Shown piece by piece: positions 34,855 through 47,108 of a stretch of DNA of 64,000 bases. Positions within the stretch are counted from its first letter, which is position 1. Every line of letters starts with the position of its first letter. The position numbers and the translations under genes are program-made. The notes below the pieces were generated by a model, which was not told the origin of the DNA, made no database searches, and saw only the letters and a list, made by a program, of their open reading frames with translations. This DNA comes from Siphonodentalium dalli. Lineage: Eukaryota; Mollusca; Scaphopoda; Gadilida; Siphonodentaliidae. The stretch lies in the NCBI GenBank assembly GCA_032622095.1, contig CP136065.1:95983343-96047342 (forward strand). Direction: 5' to 3'.

Positions 34855-35334
34855 TTAAAATATATATGTCCTTGAATTCTTTAGTTCTTTTTCCCAAATT
34901 GCTCGTATTAGTGAAAAGACAAAATAACAGTAAATGTTCTTATGGCCGAATACTGGGCGCTATATATTAAGTTTCAATTATAATATAACCATTTAGTCAA
35001 ATTTAAATAATACACATAACGGCCGATGAAATATAACACAATGCAAATGGAGGTGGCCGCTCAACTGTATACATGTAGTATTATCATGTCGACGAAATTA
35101 AGATGGCGCAATGTTAACACATTTGCGAAATTGCTGCATTTTTTTACTGGAAAACATGCTGAATTACTGATTTGTGAAGTTTTATGGAATTGTATCGAAG
35201 TGTTATCTAGCTAATGGTATTCAGATGCCCAGGGCAGTATACTAAATGCGTTTATTCTCTGATCAAAAAGATATTGAGAGATACAAGTAGAAGACATATA
35301 CCAAAGTATATGTGTAATATATGCAATATGTGAA

Positions 35335-35358
35335 ATATATATATATATATATATATAT
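35335..35358 (+). repeat. (AT)n microsatellite at retroposon head
   Basis: An uninterrupted AT run directly before the first ACTAGAAGG unit. It may be the remnant tail of a lost upstream unit. Confidence 0.85.
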
Positions 35359-37409
35359 ACTAGAAGGTGACCCGACTTCGTACGGGGTTTTACCTTGAAT
35401 TGTCTATTTTGAAGGCCAAGGTCAAGTGGGGTCACGATTTGACCCGTCCAAAACACTGCCCGAACAAAAGTACCCGTCGAAATCCATCCGGTTTTACCCG
35501 ATTTGACCTTTTAACCCGATTTGATTTCCACTCAAGTATATAAACGCGCCTCATATACACACGCTCATTAATTATCAAGTTTCAACGTAAAGATAAATTA
35601 CCATCGGTGCCCGAGATATCGCCAAGACGTCTGAAACAGTCAAATGCATCGGCCGGTTAAGCGTTAACGTGATCTAACGTTATGATCTCTAACGACGTCA
35701 TAGAAGTTACGCATTGTTTTTATCCTGATGGAAGATAGTACCACTTCTTCTTGATAATTGAGGCAGATAACTAAAACGGATACATACGCATTATATATCG
35801 TTGGAAAGAGGAAACACGAAAGATTCTCACAGTGTCATTATTATGACTGGCATTTAATTATTCGCGCTGTTTCGAATCGATTTGTAAGCACCGAACTCAA
35901 ATGAAAGTCCCGTAACACAGCGTAAAAACAGATTTGACCTCGGCACGTGAAAAGTTGACCTCGGATCTGAAAATCAATATGCCTATGCCACCCCCGACCG
36001 AAAATACCCCCACATACCAAGTTTCATCGAAATCGGGTCGGCCGTTTTCGAGTTCATCGCGAACACACACACAGACCACACACAGATACACACACAGATC
36101 TACCAAAAATATATAATAGACTAGAAGGTGACCCGACTTCGTCCGGGCTATTCAAAAACCAAATTTCAAGTCGATAGCTCCACCCGTTTTCGAGAGCTGG
36201 TCTGCGCATGCGCGAAGCTGGCGTCGCACGGGCTCGGCGACCCGATAAAATTCGTATCCGGGGCAAGATACATTCACATACCAAATTTCAAGTCGATAGC
36301 TCCACCCGTTTCGGAGATATACAGCCCAATGTCATTTGCGGATACCTCGGCCGGTGATGAGTTAACGCGACATCGGCCGGTAATGAGTTAAACGCGATCA
36401 CGTCACGATCCATGTTGACGGCGTAAGATATTTACGCAATGTTTTTCGATGAGCGAAGCATGGTCCTGCGTTCTTCCCGATAATTAAGGTAGAAACTTTA
36501 AACGTACACAGGCGTGTGATACATCATTGTAAAGATGAAGCGCCACAGATTCTAACAGTGCAAATTATATGACTGGCAATTTATTATTCGCGCTATATCG
36601 AATCGATTTGTGAGCACCGAACTGAAATATATTAGCGCAAAACGGCGTAAAAACAGATTTGACCTCGGCACGTGAAAAGTTGACCTCGGATCTGAAAATA
36701 AATATGCCTATGCCACCCCCCGGCCGAAAATACCCCCACATACCAAGTTTCAACGAAATAGGGTCGGCCGTTTTCGAGTTCATCGCACACACACACACAG
36801 ATACACAGACAGATCTTCCAAAATATATAATAGACTAGCCGATGAGCCCGACGTTGTCCGGGCTATTCAAAAACCAAATTTCAAGTCGATAGCTCTACCC
36901 AGCCCGACGTTGTCCAGGCTATTCAAAAACCAAATTTCAAGTCGATAGCTCTACCCGTTTCCGAGATCTGGTCTGCGCATGCGTGAAGCTGGCGTCGCAC
37001 GGGCTCGGCGACCCGATAAAATTCGTATCCGGTGCAAGATACATTCACATACCAAATTTCAAGTCGATAGCTCCACCCGTTTCCGAGATCTCGTCTGCGC
37101 ATGCGCGAAGCTGGCGTCGCACGGGCTCGGCGACCCGATAAAATTCGCATCCGGGGCAAGATACATTCACATACCAAATATCAAGTCGATAGCTCCACCC
37201 GTTTCCGAGATCTCGTCTGCGCATGCGCGAAGCGGGCGCCGCACGGGCTCGCCAATACGACAACGTTCACCGCCTGGTCAAACTACACACACGTACCAAG
37301 TTTCGTCCCGATCGGTCGAGAATCGTAGATTTGTATAAATGACAGACAGACAAACAGACAAACAAACAAACATACATACAGACAGAGGTCTTCAAAATAT
37401 ATAATAGAT
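35359..37409 (+). mobile_element. Three head-to-tail retroposon-like units
   Basis: Units start at 35359, 36120 and 36834 with ACTAG, then a GACCCGACTTCGTCCGGG-type head that folds into a short hairpin (GAC-TTC-GTC, with CCC-GGG outside). Each ends in a CA/GACA-rich stretch and AAAATATATAATAG. Units 1 and 2 share an almost identical 3' module (TTTGACCTCGGCACGTGAAA to GGGTCGGCCGTTTTCGAG). Units 2 and 3 carry a 122-bp subrepeat (CAAATTTCAAGTCGATAGCT, starts at 36931, 37053, 37175 in unit 3). Unit 3 also has a 56-bp duplication at its head. No protein is encoded. The same family forms 52678-53564. I cannot assign it to a named class. Confidence 0.7.
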
Positions 37410-37410
37410 A

Positions 37411-40250
37411 TTTACAAACGGTTACTTCCCTAAATCGAGGAAATCTGCCATATGAGTTATGATTCCAAAACCAGGCAAAGACCATAAAATACTACCCATT
37501 TTAGACCGATTAGTTTACTTCAATGTGTGGGAAACTTTCCGAAAGAATCATCAGCACCAGAATATCAAATCGCCTTGAGAACCAACACTTTTTCAATAAA
37601 TTCAATCGTAAAGGTAAGGAAGGTACCGAACATATTTTCAGAATAGTATAAGATATGCGCACAGCACTATAGACAGGGGCTGAGGGGTCGCAATCATTTT
37701 GAATGTAGAAAAAGCCTTCGATTCAATATGGCATCACGGCCTGCTATACAAACTAAAAACGACAACCGACATTCCCACATAAATGTATCTCCTCATTCCT
37801 AATGCAGAATCAATCCAAGGATCGGGGAAGAAATTTTAGAAGGCGTCAACCTTAAAGCCGGAACTCCCCAGGGTCCGTACTAAGTCGCTACTTTTCTAGT
37901 GTACTTTAACGACATACCTAATAATCCACTACATTTGGACCACAGGGGGGACGTTAGAAGTCAGACTACAAAAACAACTCATCGACCTGGAAAGAATGTG
38001 TATGATGCCAACGCAATTAATCATCTTTAGCAAAAAGCATACCAAATACAAACTCTAAGTGTCCATTTATGGGGAAACTTTCGATCAAACCCAAGAGTCA
38101 ACACTCCTGGGTATAACTCTGGACCAAAATATTTTCATACAAACATATCACAACCAGGGCCAAGCAGAGAATTATGTTATTAAGGATGCCTAGGGACACG
38201 TCATGGGGACTCAATCCTAAAACTAATGGACCTATCCGTAGGTACCGCCCCAATTTCAATTAGCCAATGAGCCGATAGCTTAATCGCCGAAGCGACATGT
38301 GCCTGCCTAGTGATATGAAAGACACCACAAGCGGCTCCTTAACAACCATTGTAAGCCATAGGAAATTTACGAACACGAGAGCAAAATATGTGTTAAAAGG
38401 CTACAATGGTGTTGAAATGTACATTGGGAACATGTCCAGTTGACGAACGATATTTATACACATGTTTTAGTTCGGTTTCCTAAATAAAAAAAGTAACAAA
38501 GACATCTGTTTACGCTGGATTAAACAATGCCGACGACCACACTCGGATCCTAATGTTATTTAAATTCCAATATTAATATAACATATTTCAATCTAAAACG
38601 TGGAAATAGTAGTCCCGATCGATGATGCGTTCTGAATATTTATTGTGCCGCGAGTATTTGTTTGATGTGAAGTATTTTTCGTTATAAATGTATACATGTG
38701 TTGCTGTTATAACACCATAGTAATATTGAGTTCAAATGTCTGCTATTCACACTAACCTGTAGGATCTCCTGCGAACGTTTTAATGAATCCATTTGCGAAT
38801 CTAAAGCTTCCTCCATATTAATGCGACAATGTACGTGTAAATGAGAATCAACAGATGTTTTCCAAGAGAATTACACGAAATTTCACACATTGCACGTGCT
38901 TCGCGGTGTATACACACAATCTTCACCGAATGAGTTCACTTTGTGCCACTGTTGCCACATGGCAACATGTAACTGACTCCATGATAGTCGGCGTTTTCTT
39001 TAATGTACTTTAGTGACGGCAAAATAGGATGTGGAATTTTAAAAGACCATTATTTGATAATCCTTTGCATCCGGTCTGATGTCACCGGGGCTCATGCAGG
39101 ACGCTCGATGTATGGGAAGTTATATAATGGCTTCATTTACAGTTTGATTCAACGTAAACATCGATCTTTGTTGGTTATCGGAAATGGCCTAACAATCACA
39201 CCTGGTTTTTTGTTTAAATCTGGTTCTATTTTTGTTTATATATAACGACAGTCACCTTTACAAGATGCATATATACACACATAGGCATCTTGAAAATCGG
39301 GAAACTCAGAAAGAAGCTATATTATCGTGTTACATGGCGTTTAACAACACAGTCCGTTCTCATCGGAAGCCATTTTAGTAATGGATATGTAGCGAGATTG
39401 AGGTGGCTTGTGGTGCTTAGTAACAGTAACAATGTAGCCTATTGGTGGGCGGTACGTACGGATAGGTCCATTAAGCCTTACAAGCAATGTGTACGCCCAA
39501 TAATGGAATATGGGGCCATCATAACCGCAGATTTACCCAAATCTACACTCAACAAACTGCATGTAATCCAAAACAAAACCTTGAGAATGACTTGGCACTC
39601 CAAGAAAACATATGAACCCCCATCAGGGCATTAGGCAATACGGCGACATACCCCCGCTCCATGTTTGACTTAAAATTATAGCGGCCAAAACTCTAATTAG
39701 ACCACAAGACAGTACATTGATAGAAGAACTCGAACTCAGAAAAACACTACCCAAAACAAAATACGAGCACCATGCCGGCGAGATTTGGGATCTTCCTGTG
39801 CTCCGCCGGGATAATCCCTCTCAACGACGTACCAAATACACTTCATATTCAATAAACATTTAGCAATTAACAAACACACAAATAGGCCAACATCTTAAGA
39901 ACGTAATAAACACGCGAGTTCGATTAGGCTCTAACGCTCTAACACAGTCCAGACAAACGGTGGTAAGTCTGATAATCGAAAGTTCATTTCAACTACGCAC
40001 GGAACAACATCCCAACAGTTAATTTCCGCCAGACATCCCTACAGGTAATTTTCAAAAGGGTTCTAGGCAGGCGAACACAGTGGATTGGCCACGCCACCAT
40101 GTTGCTAAGCAAGTCATCAATAATATATAACGCTCACCCTAGTATAAATAAGCCAACGCATACTAACCCACAACATGGCAAAATCCGAAATAACGACCAC
40201 CTAACAGGACTAATACTAACAGCAAGATGTAGGTTAATAAGGTAAGTCTT
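37411..40250 (+). pseudogene. Jockey-type LINE, broken and split by a DNA element
   Basis: RT remains start with GYFPKSRKSAI and MIPKPGKDHK (~37415-37480). Next is a degraded GKLSERIIS segment, then VAIILNVEKAFDSIWHHGLL (~37690), the equivalent of the first catalytic block. A TPQGS-like stretch follows near 37865, then VYFNDIPNN (~37903). After ESTLLGITLDQ (~38095) and SWGLNPKT (~38205) the homology stops at a TA. It resumes at 39472 as KPYKQCVRPIMEYGAI and LNKLHVIQNKTLRMTWH. Later pieces (ELRKTLPKTKYEHH, RIRLGSNAL) run to about 40250. Numerous stops and frameshifts make it non-functional. The 5' end lies against the retroposon cluster. Confidence 0.82.
38226..39471 (+). mobile_element. TA-flanked TIR element inside the LINE
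   Basis: 1,246 bp with 25-bp terminal inverted repeats, one mismatch, beginning ATGGACCTATCCGTA and ending TACGGATAGGTCCAT. TA flanks it at 38224-38225 and 39472-39473. Skipping the element and one TA rejoins the LINE in frame (NPKT to KPYKQCVRP), which supports these boundaries. TA targets are typical of the Tc1/mariner group. I see no transposase with a DDE pattern; the 80-codon ORF at 39003 is unidentified, so it is probably non-autonomous or decayed. Confidence 0.85.
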
Positions 40251-40968
40251 CGTCACCGGTCGAGGTTCGGAATGGGGGGCGGTTGGTTCTTGTTGCGGTG
40301 GCATTTACTCCATATACAGTAGGCAAACACCTACTGTACATGGGTCGATAGAAATCTGCTCAAAAAGTCACAAACCTTACATACGCTCTTCAGCGGCGTT
40401 TCAACATAAGTAAAGTGGGTTGTAGGAGAGGGCTGACAGCCCTTTCAAATCTTCCCGGGTATCATCCCCAACTCCAAACTTCCAAATGAACATATGTGAA
40501 TATTATAGGTCGATTATGAACCTAGTTGCCCAAGGATATGTTGGTATATATACCGCTATTGTGAACGATGCCAATGGACGCTCTTCAAAATTATATTTTG
40601 TGTTAGCTGACAATAATTTAAAAAGTCATTGAATATGCTTGGATTGTTATTATCGACACAGATATAGTATTGCGTCGTTTGTATATCGATAGTAATATAT
40701 GGACCGGTTCGTTTTGCTATTTGGTTTTATGTTTGTGTGATATGGTGGAACACAGAGAGCGTTATGTAGTATTGGCATTACCATAAGAAGCTACCGTTGA
40801 GAAATATGCAGTTCCTTATATCCAAAAACGTCACATCAACATCCCAAAAGCAAAGCATATGTCTGCATGTAGTCTATACACGTCTATACACGTTCACACA
40901 GTATCCCCTTATGTGTATATCTTGCTAATTCTTCTTCATCCAACTGAGTTAGCTGACGGTGAGTCCCA
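40251..40968. other. Mostly unassigned; MITE family C fragment
   Basis: Around 40487-40545, CATATGTGAATATT, TATGAACCTA and AAGGATATGTTG match the right end of family C. The rest is unrecognised. Confidence 0.45.
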
Positions 40969-40970
40969 TA

Positions 40971-43900
40971 TAGGTTACACTGATGTAAATAAGGTTCCGA
41001 GTGACATCTAGCGGATGCGGGAGGAATATATAGGAGAGAATAAAATAGACACTGGGCCCTGATTGGTCAATAGCCTTGTGTGCTTTTCACATAAAAAAAT
41101 CATCACACCTCTTCCCTATGATTTCCCATAGGTAAAATAACCATTGGCACAGGAATTAACCCTTTGTAGTGAAGTTTGAATTTTTTGGTGTGGTCTAAAA
41201 TATGACTGTATTTTTGTGTGCGGTTCTGACACTAGTTACGAAAACATAAGATTTAAAGGCGAATTCCCTGCTAGACAGACATGATTTTTTTGTGTAAAAA
41301 GTTTCCCAAAATGTCAATTTTTCAGATTTAAAGAAAATTTTGGACCCAACATTTATATTGCCAACACTATACGCTAAAACGTTAGCACTGAGGCCTATGG
41401 AAAACATTTACACCAGTGTAACCTAAAGGGAAAAAATAGCTTTTTATCATTTTGGATTCCTGGGAGTCACTTTAAAGCATTTTAATGCATTTTACAGAGC
41501 CTGGTCTTTCCGTCCAATGAATATCTCATGCTTGATGTGGCTATTCTTGCTGCTGATGTCTTCTTTCACTTACATCAGCCAAAAAAATAGTAAGATTTTT
41601 CATAAAAAATGCCAATTTTTCAAGGTATTTTCAAAATTTTTCAAGGTGGTAATAGTCACATGATAATGCAAATGACCCATAACATGGGCATGTCAACGAC
41701 ACATATATTAATTGTTATAAGAACCTAATTTAACAAGTATTTTGGATTTTATAGCCAGTGATATACAGATATATATCATAAAAGTGTGTCATTTCCACTG
41801 GTGGGTATGGTCATTTGAAGGTTAATAGCACTAAAACTTGGACACATTTAAGAAAATGCTTCGGCAATTCAAAGAGAGCATATCTTTATTCAACTAATTC
41901 AATATACACCCACATCCAGTTATCTTGGATCACCCTTGCAGACCTGAAAATGTCATATTTTATTCTTCAATGTGCTGATAAAGTCATGCGTTTGATGCTC
42001 AGCTGATCAGATCTGGACTCAATGACCTCACATCACCAGAAGTTCTCTCATGGGAAGAATATTGGACAGTCTTCCATAGCTGATCCAAGTTTGCAACACC
42101 AGACCCCTAAAACTGAGTGAAAATGGGGCCTGAACATGACTGGTGGTGGAAAATTGTGCTTTTTCGATGAATAATTTGTTAAAGGGGGTGGGGTTAAATT
42201 GTGTGTGATAAATAAAGAACCACAGAAGTGATATTGTTTTTTAACACATTTTTTCCATTGATGGGCAATTCTGAAGAAATGTAGGGAGTTACAATTATTC
42301 TGCGAAAAAGCGGGCTATCGCTTTAGGTTACACTGGTGTAAATAAGGTTCCGAGTGACATCTAGCGGATGCGGGAGGAATATATAGGAGAGAATAAAATA
42401 GACACTGGGCCCTGATTGGTCAATAGCCTTGTGTGCTTTTCACATAAAAAAATCATCACACCTCTTCCCTATGATTTCCCATAGGTAAAATAACTATTGG
42501 CACAGGAATTAACCCTTTGTAGTGAAGTTTGAATTTTTTGGTGTGGTCTAAAATATGACTGTATTTTTGTATGCGGTTCTGACACTAGTTACGAAAACAT
42601 AAGATTTAAAGGCGAATTCCCTGCTAGACAGACATGATTTTTTTGTGTAAAAAGTTTCCCAAAATGTCAATTTTTCAGATTTAAAGAAAATTTTGGACCC
42701 AACATTTATATTGCCAACACTATACGCTAAAACGTTAGCACTGAGGCCTATGGAAAACATTTACACCAGTGTAACCTAAAGGGAAAAAATAGCTTTTTAT
42801 CATTTTTGATTCCTGGGAGTCACTTTAAAGCATGTTAATGCATTTTACAGAGCCTGGTCTTTCAGTCCAATGAATATCTCATGCTTGATGTGGCTATTCT
42901 TGCTGCTGATGTCTTCTTTCACTTACATCAGCCAAAAAAATAGTAAGATTTTTCATAAAAAATGCCAATTTTTCAAGGTATTTTCAAATTTTTTCAAGGT
43001 GGTAATAGTCACATGATAATGCAAATGACCCATAACATGGGCATGTCAACGACACATATATTAATTGTTATAAGAACCTAATTTAACAAGTATTTTGGAT
43101 TTTATAGCCAGTGATATACAGATATATATCATAAAAGTGTGTCATTTCCACTGGTGGGTATGGTCATTTGAAGGTTAATAGCACTAAAACTTGGACACAT
43201 TTAAGAAAATGCTTCAGCAATTCAAAGAGAGCATATCTTTATTCAACTAATTCAATATACACCCACATCCAGTTATCTTGGATCACCCTTGCAGACCTGA
43301 AAATGTCATATTTTATTCTTCAATGTGCTGATAAAGTCATGCGTTTGATGCTCAGCTGATCAGATCTGGACTCAATGACCTCACATCACCAGAAGTTCTC
43401 TCATGGGAAGAATATTGGACAGTCTTCCATAGCTGATCCAAGTTTGCAACACCAGACCCCTAAAACTGAGTGAAAATGGGGCCTGAACATGACTGGTGGT
43501 GGAAAATTGTGCTTTTTTTATGAATAATTTGTTAAAGGGGGTGGGGTTAAATTGTGTGTGATAAATAAAGAACCACAGAAGTGATATTGTTTTTGAACAC
43601 ATTTTTTCCATTGATGGGCAATTCTGAAGAAATGTAGGGAGTTACAATTATTCTGCGAAAAAGCGGGCTATCGCTTTAGGTTACACTGGTGTAAATAAGG
43701 TTCCGAGTGACATCTAGCGGATGCGGGAGGAATATATAGGAGAGAATAAAATAGACACTGGGCCCTGATTGGTCAATAGCCTTGTGTGCTTTTCACATAA
43801 AAAAATCATCACACCTCTTCCCTATGATTTCCCATAGGTAAAATAACCATTGGCACAGGAATTAACCCTTTGTAGTGAAGTTTGAATTTTTTGGTGTGGT

Positions 43901-44131
43901 CTAAAATATGACTGTATTTTTGTATGCGGTTCTGACACTAGTTACGAAAACATAAGATTTAAAGGCGAATTCCCTGCTAGACAGACATGATTTTTTTGTG
44001 TAAAAAGTTTCCCAAAATGTCAATTTTTCAGATTTAAAGAAAATTTTGGACCCAACATTTATATTGCCAACACTATACGCTAAAACGTTAGCACTGAGGC
44101 CTATGGAAAACATTTACACCAGTGTAACCTA
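40971..44131 (+). mobile_element. Composite A-B-A-B-A tandem TIR element, cluster 1
   Basis: Module A is 455 bp at 40971-41425, 42324-42778 and 43677-44131. Each copy starts TAGGTTACACTGGTGTAAAT (first copy GATG) and ends ATTTACACCAGTGTAACCTA, perfect or near-perfect inverted ends. Module B (898 bp) fills the gaps, giving an exact period of 1,353. The copies differ by only a handful of substitutions. The whole 3,161-bp block is bracketed by TA at 40969-40970 and 44132-44133. Repeated short ORFs (70 codons minus in A, 63 codons plus in B) show mostly amino-acid-changing differences and no known motif, so I do not call them genes. Confidence 0.9.
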
Positions 44132-44133
44132 TA

Positions 44134-45325
44134 TGTATCACCCGTCGTCTACACAATAAAGTGCCAAAGTAGCATGGGGATGTCAACAGTTTCAATAGTA
44201 TCATACCTGGCATAGCATCAGTTGGATATTTTAGAGCACAAATAAGTTGAATTAATACTTTTATTTCCCAACCAGTACTTAGTGTTAAATGAAGTTGGCA
44301 AAAGTGGGAAAGTCATTGAGATGCCAGTTGGAAATTCGAACTCAAGGGGGGGGGGGTGCGGAAAACAAAACGGTCTGCTGTATTCAAGGGGGTGCAGTTG
44401 GAAATTCCAAGGTAGACACCGCGACGGAGACCATAATCTAGCCACGTCACTGGTTCGATGCATTTATTGAATGCTGCTGTGTGTTAGAGGAAATGACCAA
44501 GTTGGGACCTGGACTGTCTGTGATTTCGCTAAGTATGGTCTTGTAATTGCATCACAAATGTCATCTTTCAGCTGATAATGGGTTTCGAACAGTGGCTTGT
44601 GGCATTTCGCAGTCTATTTTTTTTTCCGTATCTGTTCGTCCAAATTACCGCAAGTATACCACCAACCGCAATCATCACGTGAAATCACTATTGGAAATAA
44701 CCGTCATCGGCAAACAGGAAGATCCTGATAACTGCTAATGGTGTCTGTCCACTGAATGCATTATCTCTCGTGTGCTAATAACAGGTGGTCCGTATTATAA
44801 GGTCTTGTGCTTGGTTGACAGTAATATGGTTTAACATTGGCTACTTGGACTTAATGTTCATAAGAGTGGTGGAGCGCTACACCGTCAAGGTCAAATTGCG
44901 TTCCGTGTATGTGGTTTCTACGTGCAGTGATTTTCCAGGGAAACTAAAACGCATGAAACTGATAACTTCGCGATGGGACCTATAGCGACTGAAACCAAAC
45001 AAACTCGTAAAGGTCACATACTTTTATACCGCCAGCCAAAGATACATAAAAACATATACGTTTTGCCGACACCCCTGGTCACCAATTTCCATTTGACAAG
45101 CAGCGTGCTAGTTTAAGTTTATTCGACTAAACCCAGAACCGTCCATATACATATGCATTGTACAAGAAATCATGACCGCCTATCATAACATCTTTTCATT
45201 TTTAAGGGGGTGGCAGTAAGACAGTCCAGCCTGACTATGCCACCCCTCGAATATACAACATAATATTTGTCAAATGTATTATGCATTAATATGTGTATAT
45301 TTAAATAAAATATCCTATCCTATCC
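44134..45325. other. Spacer with a GGAAATT repeat fragment
   Basis: Positions 44315-44455 carry AGTTGGAAATTCGAACTCAA, a G10 run, GGTGCAGTTGGAAATTCC and TAGCCACGTCACTGG, like the 15.9-kb copy. A (TATCC)n stretch precedes cluster 2. No gene. Confidence 0.5.
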
Positions 45326-45327
45326 TA

Positions 45328-47106
45328 TAGGTTACACTGGTGTAAATAAGGTTCGGAGAGACCTCTAGCGGATGCGGGAGGAATATATAGGAGAGAATAA
45401 AATAGACACTGGGCCCTGATTGGTCAATAGCCTTGTGTGCTTTTTGCATAAAAAAATCATCACACCTCTTCCCTATGATTTCCCATAGGTAAGATAGCCA
45501 TTGGCACAGGAATTAACCCTTTGTGGTGAAGTTTGAATTTGTTGGTGTGGTCTAAAATATGACAGTATTTTTTTATGCGGATCTGACACTAGTTACGAAA
45601 ACACAAGATTTAAAGGCGAATTCCCTGCTAGACAGATATGATTTTTTTGTGTAAAAAGTTTCTCGAAATGTCAATTTTTCAGATTAAAAAAAAAAAAAGG
45701 ACCCATGGTTCATATAGCCAACAGCATACGCTAAAACGTTAGCACTGAGGCCTATGGAAAATATTTACACCAGTGTAACCTAAAGGGAAAAATTAGCTTT
45801 TTGGCATTTTTAATGCATTTTTCACAGCCTGGTCTTTCAGTCCAATGAATCTCCCATGCATGGTGTGGCTATTCTTGCTGCTGATGTCTTCTTTCACTTA
45901 CATCGGCCAAAAAAATGGTATGATTTTTCATAAAAAATGCCAATTTTTCAAGGTATTTTCAAAAAATTTCAAGGTGGTAATTGTCACATGATAATGCAAA
46001 TTACCCATAACATGAGCATGTCAATGACACACATACCAATTGTTATAAGAAGCTAATCTAACAAGTATTTTGGATTTTATAGCCAGTGATATACAGATAT
46101 ATATAATAAAAGTGTCTCATTTTCACTGGTGGGTATGGCCATTTGAAGGTTAATAGCACTAAAACTTGGACACATTTAAGAAAATGCTTCAGCATTTCAA
46201 AGAGAGCATATCTTTGTTCAACTAATTCAATATACACCCACATCCAGTTATCTTGGATCACCCTTGCAGACCTGAAAATGTCATATTTTAGTCTTCCATG
46301 TGCTGATAAAGTCATGTGCTTGATGCTCAGCTGATCAGATCTGGACTCAATGACCTCACATCACCAGAAGTTCTCTCATGGAAAGGATCTTGTACAGTCT
46401 TCCATAGCTGATCCAAGTTTGCAACACCAGACCCCAAAAACTGTGTGAAAATGGGGCCTGAATATGACTTGTGGTGGAAAAATGTGCTTTTTTGATGAAT
46501 AATGTGTTACAGAGAGTGGGGTTAAATTGTGTGTGATAAATAAAGAACCACAGAAGTGATATTATTTTTGAACACATTTTTTTCATTCATGGGCAATTCT
46601 GAAAAAATGTAGGGTGTTACAATTATTCCGCGAAAAAGCGGGCTATCGCTTTAGGTTACACTGGTGTAAATAAGGTTCGGAGAGACCTCTAGCGGATGCG
46701 GGAGGAATATATAGGAGAGAATAAAATAGACACTGGGCCCTGATTGGTCAATAGCCTTGTGTGCTTTTTGCATAAAAAAATCATCACACCTCTTCCCTAT
46801 GATTTCCCATAGGTACGATAGCCATTGGCACAGGAATTAACCCTTTGTGGTGAAGTTTGAATTTGTTGGTGTGGTCTAAAATATGACAGTATTTTTTTAT
46901 GCGGATCTGACAGTAGTTACGAAAACACAAGATTTAAAGGCGAATTCCCTGCTAGACAGATATGATTTTTTTGTGTAAAAAGTTTCCCGAAATGTCAATT
47001 TTTCAGATTAAAAAAAAAAATTGGACCCATGGTTCATATAGCCAACAGCATACGCTAAAACGTTAGCACTGAGGCCTATGGAAAATATTTACACCAGTGT
47101 AACCTA
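45328..47106 (+). mobile_element. Composite A-B-A TIR element, cluster 2
   Basis: Module A at 45328-45782 and 46652-47106, again 455 bp each, with an ~870-bp module B between (period 1,324). TA flanks the block at 45326-45327 and 47107-47108. The two A copies here share changes absent from cluster 1, such as GGAGAGACCTCTAGCGG and ACCCATGGTTCATATAGCC. Similarity is therefore higher within than between clusters. Confidence 0.9.
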
Positions 47107-47108
47107 TA

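Noticed and set aside
36834-36880. Hammerhead ribozyme in the ACTAGC(T/C)GATG...CCCGAC-GTCCGGG head
   Set aside because: A CGATGAG box and a stem are present, but the required GAAA after the stem is missing (CTATTC instead) in all five units.
35897-37338. Overlapping ORFs on both strands in the retroposon cluster
   Set aside because: All arise from the repeated GC-richer units; repeats on both strands stay open without coding motifs.
41195-44113. Conserved 70-codon minus-strand protein in each module A
   Set aside because: Conservation is explained by recent copying; cluster 2 copies do not keep the frame and there is no recognisable motif.
41815-46334. Conserved 63-codon plus-strand protein in module B
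   Set aside because: The frame survives in all three B copies, but most differences change amino acids and the peptide has no known features.
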